47,051 nt of DNA from Bdellovibrionaceae bacterium UBA2339. Lineage in GTDB: Bacteria > Bdellovibrionota > Bdellovibrionia > Bdellovibrionales > JAMPXM01. Below the pieces are notes generated by a model. That model saw nothing but the letters and a program-made list of their open reading frames with translations, did not search any database and was not told the DNA's origin. The position numbers and the translations under genes are program-made. Where the stretch lies: NCBI GenBank assembly GCA_002344785.1, contig DDUL01000041.1, positions 1 through 47,051 of the forward strand, in the 5' to 3' direction. Positions 18,114 through 25,140 of this stretch are shown one piece after another (positions within the stretch are counted from its first letter, which is position 1; the number at the start of each line of letters is the position of its first letter).

Positions 18114-18742
18114 GTTACAAAATCGGCAAGTCGGTATGGGCAAAGCTATTGGTCAGTGCGGGTGTGTTATTGAGTGGTTGTGCGACACAAACACTGTCTG
18201 GAAACTCAGACGAGCCAAAATGGGTAAGTAGCCCACAAATTGCTGGCGAAAAGTTGTTCGGACCGGATGCATTCTATGGGGTCGGAAAGTCAAACTACTC
18301 TGATCTTGATGTCGGATTGAGTGAGGCACGAGACGAGGCTCGTCGCGAAGTCGCAGCTGCACTTCAAACTGAAGTGCAGAAGAGCGCTCAGAAGGTGATG
18401 GAGCGGATGAGATCAGCTGCTGAGGAGAGTGCCGGAAATCGAACGGCCGCTTCAGCAAGCTCAACTAAGGTGGTCGATGCATGGAGATCGAAGTTTACGG
18501 CAAATGAAACAAATCTCGTTAACCGAACTTTAAATGGCTCCACAATCGTCGCAACTTGGCGGGATCACAAGTCTGGAATGACTTGGGCGTTGGCCAAGAT
18601 TGACAAGACGCAGGCGCAAAGAGCGATGATCGACGAATTTAACCGAGCCGCCACCGCGGCGCTTTCTGAACTGGGAGTTCGGTCCGACAGTGAAAAGAAA
18701 AAGATCATGTCGGCAATTGGCGGAGCATTGGATGAACGCTAA
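18110..18742 (+). CDS. LPP20-family lipoprotein
   Basis: This encodes 210 residues. The signal ends VLLSGCATQ (lipid-modified Cys at about residue 24). The stretch PDAFYGVGKSNYSD followed by an Ala/Glu/Arg-rich helix (LSEARDEARREVAAALQTEV) is the signature of the LPP20 fold seen in Helicobacter LPP20 and in flagellar FlgP and FlgT. The C-terminal ATWRDHKSGMTWALAKID matches the strand of that fold where others read 'TWVLVRMD'. It sits between two partners with 4-bp and 11-bp overlaps, so all three are translated together. It is likely part of an outer-membrane-associated ring or assembly with its neighbours. Confidence 0.75.
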   Translation: MSYKIGKSVWAKLLVSAGVLLSGCATQTLSGNSDEPKWVSSPQIAGEKLFGPDAFYGVGKSNYSDLDVGLSEARDEARREVAAALQTEVQKSAQKVMERMRSAAEESAGNRTAASASSTKVVDAWRSKFTANETNLVNRTLNGSTIVATWRDHKSGMTWALAKIDKTQAQRAMIDEFNRAATAALSELGVRSDSEKKKIMSAIGGALDER

Positions 18743-19718
18743 AGTTCTAGTTGGCTTCGCTCTCATGCTTTTGCCCTTTGAGTTTGCAAAGGCCGGTGAG
18801 TCCTTCGAGGGAAATGGCGAAGCAACGAACACATCGCAGATAAAGGCCTTGTCCGTAGCAAGAGACGAGGCCAGAGCTGAAATCGCCAAGTCGATTAAGA
18901 GCGCGGTAGACGCCCAATCCAATAAGAAAATTGAAGCTACGCGAAGTTTGAATCCGTCAGGTGGAATTACCGAGATCGTGAGCCGTACCTTCACGTCGCA
19001 GCACTCAGTTCGGGCAACCTCAGATTTTGTAACTGAAGTGCAGACTCTGGCTGAAGACTACGACAAGGTGACTGGACGGGCTCACGTTAAACTCCGCTTA
19101 AATCGCCGCGATTGGCTTGTTAAATATAAGCCTCGGCTTTTGGACCTCGGTAATCGAGTAGGATCTTTGGTCTCGTCCGCAAGATCCTCTTCGATCAGGC
19201 TGGCAAGAATTCGGGCGCTCAGGTCGGCATTGGACTTGTTAAACAAGCACGCTCCTCTAGTCGAGGCCTACGATGCAATTCGCTTTCCTAATGATCCAGA
19301 TTTTCCTGACAGTTCACTGATTCTTCAGGGATCATTTAACAGTATCTCGGGAGAACTGATTCGAGAATCTATGAACGTTGAGTTTTCGCTCCAGCTTGAG
19401 GGCGATGCAGATCTTCGTGATCGAGTGTCAAAAGCTCTTTTGACCAATGGATTTAAAGTCACAAACAATGGACCGGTTATCATTCGAGTGAGATCTGAGA
19501 AAGAGACTGTGGCTGATCCGAAGATTAGTAATCTGAAACTTCATGCTCAAATACGCCGCCTTTATGTCACAGTGAATGAGGGAAGCGAATCATTTGGTTT
19601 TGAGATTCAGGTTTCGGAGGCAGCTGAAAGTGAACAATTGGCCGAACTACGTTCGCGAGATTTGCTTCGCCGGGAAATTGAATCGAATTTTGTTGCCCGA
19701 CTTTTTTCGGCACTTTAA
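18732..19718 (+). CDS. Exported LPP20-type protein
   Basis: This encodes 328 residues from the ATG at 18732, preceded by GGAG six bases away and overlapping the previous stop by 11 bases. A signal peptide (VLVGFALMLLPFEFAKAG) without a lipobox precedes an LPP20-like segment (FEGNGEATNTSQIKALSVA, then RDEARAEIAKSIKSAV). It has the same layout as its neighbour but lacks the lipid anchor. HVKLRLNRRDWLVKY marks the end of that domain. About 180 further residues contain a second alpha/beta module (SLILQGSFNSISG, FKVTNNGPVIIRVRSE). The two-domain layout recalls FlgT of Vibrio, but no flagellar genes are nearby. Confidence 0.7.
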   Translation: MNAKVLVGFALMLLPFEFAKAGESFEGNGEATNTSQIKALSVARDEARAEIAKSIKSAVDAQSNKKIEATRSLNPSGGITEIVSRTFTSQHSVRATSDFVTEVQTLAEDYDKVTGRAHVKLRLNRRDWLVKYKPRLLDLGNRVGSLVSSARSSSIRLARIRALRSALDLLNKHAPLVEAYDAIRFPNDPDFPDSSLILQGSFNSISGELIRESMNVEFSLQLEGDADLRDRVSKALLTNGFKVTNNGPVIIRVRSEKETVADPKISNLKLHAQIRRLYVTVNEGSESFGFEIQVSEAAESEQLAELRSRDLLRREIESNFVARLFSAL

Positions 19719-20142
19719 CTGTTGGGCGTACAGTTTTGAGGCCCGCAATGGCTAACAATTTTATTCGCTACTAAACTTCGCTTCCGAAAGGTCCCAATTT
19801 TTGGCCATTCCGGATCCCCGTTGTAATGTTGGCCAGCGCTCAGTTCTCTCCACTACTGTTCGCGTACTTCTTTGAGTGACAGCTGGCGCAGTTCGAAGAC
19901 TCATTTAAATTAGTTGATTTAGTGTTTTAGTCAGCGGGCGGAGCGGGGTTTGCCCGTCTGGCTTTAGCTGCATTCCAAATCTCTGTTTACCTATGGGCCT
20001 TGTCCGACTCTCGAGTTCGACCTCGTGCCGGTGGGCTCGTTGGCGGAGTTGAAGCCCTCTCGGGGAATTGCATTGATCTCGTCTCATCTAATTTGTTCGG
20101 CCGCTATGTCAACTATGGTTGACGTTTTGGGGACGAGGGGGT
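19719..20142. other. Intergenic region preceding a toxin-antitoxin module
   Basis: About 420 bases hold no supported gene. Near its end is a perfect inverted repeat, listed separately. I saw no tRNA-like fold and no transposase remnant. Confidence 0.45.
20108..20123. promoter_or_regulatory. Inverted repeat upstream of RelE-like/HigA-like module
   Basis: GTCAAC (20108-20113) and GTTGAC (20118-20123) are perfect inverted arms around TATG. The repeat is about 20-40 bases before the toxin start, where antitoxin HTH proteins commonly bind to repress their own module. Confidence 0.5.
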
Positions 20143-20515
20143 ATGATGCGTTCGGGACCATTTCGGGTGGAGAGCCTTGAGTTCTATGTCGATCCGACGA
20201 CGAGGCGATCCCCGTTTCTCGATTGGTTGAGTGAGTTAAAGGACACGAGAGCGAAGGCCAGGATCTTCGTCCGCCTAGAGCGAATGGCGAAGGGGCACTT
20301 CGGCGACTGGAAGTCTCTGGGGCGGGGTCTATTCGAGTGTCGGGTCTTCGAGGGACCTGGTTATCGTCTCTACTTTTCGACTCGTAATGCAGTCGGGATC
20401 AAATCGGATCGTGATTCTGCGGGGCGGATCGAAGGCGAATCAACGACTGGATGTGCGGCGCGCGCGGGTTGAGCTCGCGATCCTTCGGTTGGTGTGGCTG
20501 GAGGAGTCTGAGTGA
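20143..20515 (+). pseudogene. RelE/HigB-superfamily toxin (Gp49-like), frameshifted
   Basis: The N-terminal part (MMRSGPFRVESLEFYVDPTT, then FLDWLSELKD and a GDWKSLGRGLFECRVF segment with GPGYRLYF) is the typical core of phage-Gp49/HigB-like mRNA interferases. After YRLYFS the frame diverges from the family and stops at 20472. The expected ending is present one frame over: the codons from 20408 read IVILRGGSKANQRLDVRRAR and run to a stop at 20515. A single-base shift near 20380-20407 would restore a full-length protein. It is therefore an inactivated toxin or a sequencing error. The start may be 20143 or 20146; both follow GAGGGGGT. Confidence 0.75.
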
Positions 20516-20561
20516 ATTTGGTTTTTCGAAAATTTGAGTTAGCGAATGGGTTGGAGGATTT

Positions 20562-20864
20562 ATGGCAACGACGCTTCGGTGGAAGGGTGCGGTTGAAGAG
20601 AAACTGTCGGAAGAGCTCAAGCGGCCTAAGTTTGCAGCTGAGTATCTCGCGGCAGCTATGGAAGAAGGTGGTGATGAGTTTCTTGAGCAGGCCTTGGCGC
20701 GTGTGATTCGAGCGCATGGAATGAGCCGTGTGGCGGAGATGGCGGGGATGAGCCGGCAGGCTGTGCACAAGATGTTGTCTTCAAATGGCAATCCTTCGTT
20801 TCGAAATGTGGTTCGGCTGTTGTCGGCATTGGGGTTGAAGATTCGGATCGTGCGAGGGGCTTAA
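20562..20864 (+). CDS. HigA-like addiction-module antitoxin (HTH)
   Basis: This encodes 100 residues. The pattern AAEYLAAAMEEGGDEFLEQ, then ALARVIRAHGMSRVAEMAG and GNPSFRNVVRLLSALGLKI matches the probable addiction-module antidote family, an XRE-type HTH protein. MSRVAEMAGMSRQAVHKML is the helix-turn-helix. It follows the frameshifted toxin by about 45 bases, the usual order for HigBA-like loci with the toxin first. It binds and neutralises its toxin and represses the module; with the toxin broken, only the repressor function may remain. It is convergent with dnaE2. Confidence 0.85.
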   Translation: MATTLRWKGAVEEKLSEELKRPKFAAEYLAAAMEEGGDEFLEQALARVIRAHGMSRVAEMAGMSRQAVHKMLSSNGNPSFRNVVRLLSALGLKIRIVRGA

Positions 20865-20888
20865 GGTCTTCGCGTGTGTGCGAGGGAC

Positions 20889-23800
20889 TTACGGCAGTGT
20901 GGACTCGAGGAGTGTGGTGGCTTTGAGGTGGCGCACGCCGTGGCGGGCTTCGAGGCGGCCTCGGAGATGGAGGATGGGGGAGCTTTGCAGTTGCAGGCGC
21001 AGGCGTTGGTAGACCTCGGGCATGAGGATGATGTTGCTGATGCCGGTTTCATCTTCGAGTGAGAGGAAAGCGACGCCTTTGGCGGTGGGCGGCTTTTGCA
21101 TCATGGTGAGAAGTCCTGCGACTTGCACTTCAGCGCCGTGGCCGAGGGTGGCGAGTTCGGCGGCGGTGCGCGCGCCCGCGCGTTGCAGTTGTGGACGCAA
21201 GAGTTTGAGAGGGTGAGTGTCGAGAGTGAAGCCTTTGGCGGCGAACTCGCGCTGCACGCGTTGCCATTGCGATTCGCGCGAGATGTTGTGGCGGCCGTCG
21301 TCGTGCTGTGTGATCGGTTCGCTCGCGTAGAAGAAACTTCCTTGATCATAGTTGATGCCTTGCAGGCGATAGAGTGCGAGGCGTGTGTCGGGCTCGAGTG
21401 CGCTGAGTGCGCCGGCTTGGGCGAGGCGTGTGTAGGTTTTGCGCGTGAGGCGTGTGCGTCGGATGAAGTCTTCGAGATCGCGGAAGGGTGTGCGCGGAGT
21501 GGGCGCGGTGAGTGGCGTGAGTGGTGTTGTTGGTGTGCGAGTGGCGGTGAGTGGCGCGGGCGCGGTGAGTGGCGTGGCGGCTTCTTGGATTTGTGATGCG
21601 CTGTGACCCGCGCCAGCGCGTGTGACGAGTGCATCGTGAGTGCATGTATCGCTTGCGCCGGTTGACGCCATGTGACCCGCGCCAGCGCGGATGCTAGAGC
21701 TAGAACTTGTGTCGCGTGTGAGGTGATCCTGCGCACGCGCGCGCGTGTCGTCACCGATCGTGTTGATGACTGCGCCAAGTAACGCAGCGTGACCCGCGCC
21801 AGCGCGGGCGGCGATCTCCGGCGCCTGCGCGCCACGCGCGTCGCCACAAGGCGCGCCACGCGCAGTGATGATCTTTTGCGCGTCGAGCTCGGACAGGCCG
21901 TTGATGGAGCGAAGACCTGTGCGAATCACGCCGGGTGTGATGACTTCGTAGTCCCATTGCGAGTGGTTGACGTCGAGGGGGAGGAAGCGGACGCCGTTTC
22001 GTTGCGCTTCGTGAATGAGTTGGCGGGGCGGGTAGAAGCCCATCGGTTGTGAGTTGAGTAGCGAAGCGACGAACACATCGGGGTGGTGGCGCTTGAGCCA
22101 GCAGCTCACGTAGGTGATGAGAGCGAAGCTCGCCGCGTGGGACTCGGGGAATCCATAGGAGGCGAAGCCTTCGATCACGCGATAGATTTGGTCGGCGTAC
22201 TCGGTGCTCAGACCGTTGGCGAGCATGCCGTTGATGAGGCGCTGGCGAAGGCCGTGCATCACGGCTTTCTTTTTCCAGGCGCTGGAGACCACGCGGCGCA
22301 GTTCATCGGCTTCGCCGGGCGTGAAGCCAGCGACCTCGACGGCGATCTGCATGATTTGCTCTTGGAAGAGCGGCACGCCGAGAGTTTTCTGCAGCACTTT
22401 GCGAAGCCGCGGATGCGCGTAGCTCACGCGTTCGAGGCCATCGCGGCGACGCAAGTACGGATGCACCATGCCGCCTTGAATGGGGCCGGGGCGCACGATC
22501 GCCACACTGATGACGAGATCATACCAAGTGCGCGGCTTGAGGCGCGGGAGCAGCGCCATCTGCGCGCGCGACTCGATCTGAAAGACGCCGGTGGTTTGTG
22601 CGCGTTGGATCATCTCGTAAGTCGCGGGATCTTCTTGCGGGATGGTGGTGAGATCGTGCTCGATCTTTTTCACGCGTTGAAGAGTTTCGAGCGCTTTGCG
22701 AATTGCGGTGAGCATGCCGAGAGACAGCACGTCGATCTTCATGAGGCCGAGCAGATTCACGTCGTCTTTGTTCCATTGGATGACGTAGCGATTGGTCATC
22801 GTCGCGGCCTCGACAGGCACAAGATCAATAACGGGTTCGTGTGAGATGATGAAGCCGCCGGTGTGAATGCCGAGATGCCGAGGGAAGCCGACAAGTTCCC
22901 GCGCGCGTCGCACAAGCAGATCGAAGCGTTCGGGCGTTAGACCGTAGCGTGTGGGATCGAAGGGCTCGTGCGCGGCGGGGTTTTGCAGGCGCGAGAGCCC
23001 TTCGCGGCCCATGTACTTGACCAGCGCATCGACGGTGGGTGTGGGCACACCGAAGGCGCGTGCGACATCGCGAATCGCGAGGCGTGATCTGTAGCAGATC
23101 GTGGTGCACACCATCGCTGCGCGCTCAGCGCCATACTTTTGATAGATGTACTGAATCACTTCTTCGCGGCGCTCGTGTTCAAAGTCGATGTCGATGTCGG
23201 GCGGCTCGTTGCGTTCGCGCGAAAGAAAGCGCTCGAAGAGCAGTCCGAGTTTGATCGGATCAATCGCGGTCAGCCCGAGTGCAAAGCAGACGATGGAGTT
23301 GGCGGCTGAACCGCGGCCTTGGTGCAAGATGCCGCGCGCGCGTGCGAACTGGCAGACATCCCAAAGTGTGAGAAAATAATCTTCGTACTCAAGATCGCGG
23401 ATCAGTTCGAGTTCATGCGCGACTTGGGCTCGCGCTTTGCGCAGAATTTCCGGCGGCGTCCACGCGGGATAGCGCCACTCCACACCTTGCTCGACGAGTT
23501 TCTTGAGAAAGCTGGCGGAGGTCTCGCCCGGTGGAATCAATTCTTGGGGGTATTTGTAGCGCAGTTCGCGAAGCGAGAACTGCAGGCGCTGTGAGATCTC
23601 GACGGTGCGAGTGAGGAGATCGGGTCGATCGCGGTAGAGCTCTTGCAGCTCATGGAGAGGCTTCAGGTGTCGCTCGCTATTGGTGAGCAGACGTGTGTGA
23701 GCATCTTGCAGCGTGGTCTTTTCGTGCAGGCAAGTGAGGATGTCGTGCAGCGGCCGGCGCTCCGGCGCGTGAAACAGCGGGCGCTGCGAGGCGATCAGTT

Positions 23801-24863
23801 GCACGCCGAGTTTTGTTTCATAGGCGAGCGCTTGTCGCGCGAGCGCAATCGACGACCAAGTGTAGTCCTTGGTCACCGGCAGATACAGGCGATCGCCGAA
23901 GCTCGCGTGCAGACGCTCGATCTGCGCATCCGTCCAAGGTGGTAGCGCAATGGCGATCAGATCACCGCTTTGATCGCCAGCCTCCTCGACGAGTTCTTCG
24001 AAGCTCAGTTTGATCTTCGCTTTCGCCGCGGGCCGCTTCACGCGCGTGATCAGCCGCGAGAGCAGACGATAGCCGTCCATGTTCATCGGCAAGAGCACCA
24101 AGGGACTGGCGTCGTAGGGCGTGAGCTCGGCGCCGACATGATAGCGGAAGTTGCCGCCACGCTCTTGGTGAAGTTGGTGAAGCGCGAGGCCTTCGGCATC
24201 GAAGTGACTCGGCCGCTCGGCGGCCTGATGCCCGCGCACGACACCATACAGTCCATTTACATCCGCGAGTGCCAAGCCCCTGTAGCCGAGACGCTTCGCT
24301 TGCTCGACCATCTCCTCGGGGTGCGAGGCCCCGCGCAGAAAGGAAAAATTCGAGCGCGCGAGCAGTTCGACGTAGTCGGGGCCGAGTGGGCTGTGAGTTG
24401 TGAGTGGGCGGGTCTCTGTGTTGGGTGACGCGGAGTGACCCGCGCCAGCGCGGGTGACGAGTGCATTGTGAGCGGAAGTGTCGCTTGCGCTGATTGACGC
24501 CATGTGACCCGCGCCAGCGCGGGTGAAGTCGGTGTCGTGCGTGTTGTTGTCGACGATTGGAGCTTGCGTTTGTGCATGTGCGGCCGCGTGGTCTTGAGCG
24601 TGTGCGGGCAAATTGCCCGCTCCAAGTAACGCAGTGTGACCCGCGCCAGCGCGGATGAACTGCCCAGAAACACGAGCAGAAACACGAGCAGAAGCACGAG
24701 CAGAGCCGCGTTCCGAGCCGCCACCAGAGGCCTCGCCAGAAGTACTACCAGAAGCACTACCTGAGCCTGCGCTCTCAGAGGCGCACGAGGACGTCGAAGC
24801 TGGCGAGGAGGAGGAGGGCGAGGAAGGCCACGCAGGTAAAGACAAGCTCTTCTTGTGTTGCAT
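20889..24863 (-). CDS. dnaE2: Error-prone DNA polymerase III alpha subunit DnaE2 (ImuC), with repeat insertions
   Basis: This encodes 1,324 residues if started at 24863. DnaE2 homology begins near residue 158 with the PHP domain (SNFSFLRGASHPEEMV, ALADVNGLYGVVRG). The polymerase active site shows PDIDIDF near residue 555, then KIDVLSLGMLTAI, PIQGGMVHPYL and SWKKKAVMHG-type blocks. A C-terminal OB fold (GAEVQVAGLLTMMQKPPTAK) lacks the beta-clamp tail expected of replicative DnaE. DnaE2 performs translesion synthesis with ImuA and ImuB during the SOS response. Two insertions, at residues about 70-146 and 1019-1090, hold three RAGAGH repeats each. Without them and the Ser-rich leader the size is about 1,070, normal for the family. 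The start is uncertain; an ATG at 24503 is an alternative. Confidence 0.93.
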   Translation of the reverse strand: MQHKKSLSLPAWPSSPSSSSPASTSSCASESAGSGSASGSTSGEASGGGSERGSARASARVSARVSGQFIRAGAGHTALLGAGNLPAHAQDHAAAHAQTQAPIVDNNTHDTDFTRAGAGHMASISASDTSAHNALVTRAGAGHSASPNTETRPLTTHSPLGPDYVELLARSNFSFLRGASHPEEMVEQAKRLGYRGLALADVNGLYGVVRGHQAAERPSHFDAEGLALHQLHQERGGNFRYHVGAELTPYDASPLVLLPMNMDGYRLLSRLITRVKRPAAKAKIKLSFEELVEEAGDQSGDLIAIALPPWTDAQIERLHASFGDRLYLPVTKDYTWSSIALARQALAYETKLGVQLIASQRPLFHAPERRPLHDILTCLHEKTTLQDAHTRLLTNSERHLKPLHELQELYRDRPDLLTRTVEISQRLQFSLRELRYKYPQELIPPGETSASFLKKLVEQGVEWRYPAWTPPEILRKARAQVAHELELIRDLEYEDYFLTLWDVCQFARARGILHQGRGSAANSIVCFALGLTAIDPIKLGLLFERFLSRERNEPPDIDIDFEHERREEVIQYIYQKYGAERAAMVCTTICYRSRLAIRDVARAFGVPTPTVDALVKYMGREGLSRLQNPAAHEPFDPTRYGLTPERFDLLVRRARELVGFPRHLGIHTGGFIISHEPVIDLVPVEAATMTNRYVIQWNKDDVNLLGLMKIDVLSLGMLTAIRKALETLQRVKKIEHDLTTIPQEDPATYEMIQRAQTTGVFQIESRAQMALLPRLKPRTWYDLVISVAIVRPGPIQGGMVHPYLRRRDGLERVSYAHPRLRKVLQKTLGVPLFQEQIMQIAVEVAGFTPGEADELRRVVSSAWKKKAVMHGLRQRLINGMLANGLSTEYADQIYRVIEGFASYGFPESHAASFALITYVSCWLKRHHPDVFVASLLNSQPMGFYPPRQLIHEAQRNGVRFLPLDVNHSQWDYEVITPGVIRTGLRSINGLSELDAQKIITARGAPCGDARGAQAPEIAARAGAGHAALLGAVINTIGDDTRARAQDHLTRDTSSSSSIRAGAGHMASTGASDTCTHDALVTRAGAGHSASQIQEAATPLTAPAPLTATRTPTTPLTPLTAPTPRTPFRDLEDFIRRTRLTRKTYTRLAQAGALSALEPDTRLALYRLQGINYDQGSFFYASEPITQHDDGRHNISRESQWQRVQREFAAKGFTLDTHPLKLLRPQLQRAGARTAAELATLGHGAEVQVAGLLTMMQKPPTAKGVAFLSLEDETGISNIILMPEVYQRLRLQLQSSPILHLRGRLEARHGVRHLKATTLLESTLP
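21594..21808. repeat. Palindromic repeat cassette, dnaE2 insert 2 (three copies)
   Basis: Core copies GTGACCCGCGCCAGCGCG lie at 21603-21620, 21672-21690 and 21789-21808. Read on the minus strand each encodes RAGAGH. The spacers between copies resemble those of the other dnaE2 cassette: on the protein, RAGAGH-x-ALLGA, a linker with AQDH, RAGAGHMAS, a linker with ALVT, then RAGAGHSAS. The frame is kept open through the cassette. Confidence 0.9.
24426..24654. repeat. Palindromic repeat cassette, dnaE2 insert 1 (three copies)
   Basis: Core copies lie at 24435-24454, 24504-24523 and 24636-24654. Spacing is 69 and 132 bases, compared with 69 and 117 in the other dnaE2 cassette. Each core is preceded by RACGC and three variable bases. 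The peptide order matches the second cassette, so the two are duplicates that have since diverged in the long spacer. Confidence 0.9.
24666..24759. repeat. Period-12 tandem repeats in the dnaE2 leader
   Basis: AGAAACACGAGC is repeated at 24666-24677 and 24678-24689, with a variant at 24690-24701. CCAGAAGTACTA and CCAGAAGCACTA follow at 24736-24747 and 24748-24759. They encode four-residue units such as SARV and SGST on the minus strand and explain the Ser/Ala-rich N-terminus. Confidence 0.8.
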
Positions 24864-24963
24864 AGTTGGACTCGGTTCGGCGAATTGCGCGCGCGATCGG
24901 CGGCTGCACGAATTGAGAGCGAGGTGAAGCAGGAACCGAGGTGAGGCGTCGTGATGTCATCAT
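24775..24963 (-). CDS. Small membrane protein between imuB and dnaE2
   Basis: This encodes 62 residues from the ATG at 24963, which has GAGG about seven bases upstream, a better ribosome-binding site than that of dnaE2. The N-terminal 40 residues are basic (MMTSRRLTSVPASPRSQF, then ARAIRRTESN). The last 20 form a single transmembrane helix (LVFTCVAFLALLLLASFDVL) ending VRL. Its 3' end overlaps the dnaE2 start in another frame by 89 bases, so either the small gene or the long dnaE2 leader is likely to be the real product. No family recognised. Confidence 0.45.
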   Translation of the reverse strand: MMTSRRLTSVPASPRSQFVQPPIARAIRRTESNYATQEELVFTCVAFLALLLLASFDVLVRL

Positions 24964-25140
24964 GTTCAGTCCTCGTAAGTTGAAGTGTTGAGTGAGTACG
25001 AAGTTAGAGCCAATTCTGAGAGACACGGAGCGAAGGTCAGTGAGCCAGATTCAGTTTTCGCGTCGAAGTCAGCGTCCGCGCTAGCAAAAGTCCGCCAGCG
25101 CTAGGGGCGTCGTCGTCGCCGAGCATTTCGATTGCGAGCT

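Noticed and set aside
21594..24654. Direct repeats considered as a CRISPR array
   Set aside because: Spacings vary from 69 to 132 bases, copies are in clusters of three inside a conserved gene, and no cas genes are seen.
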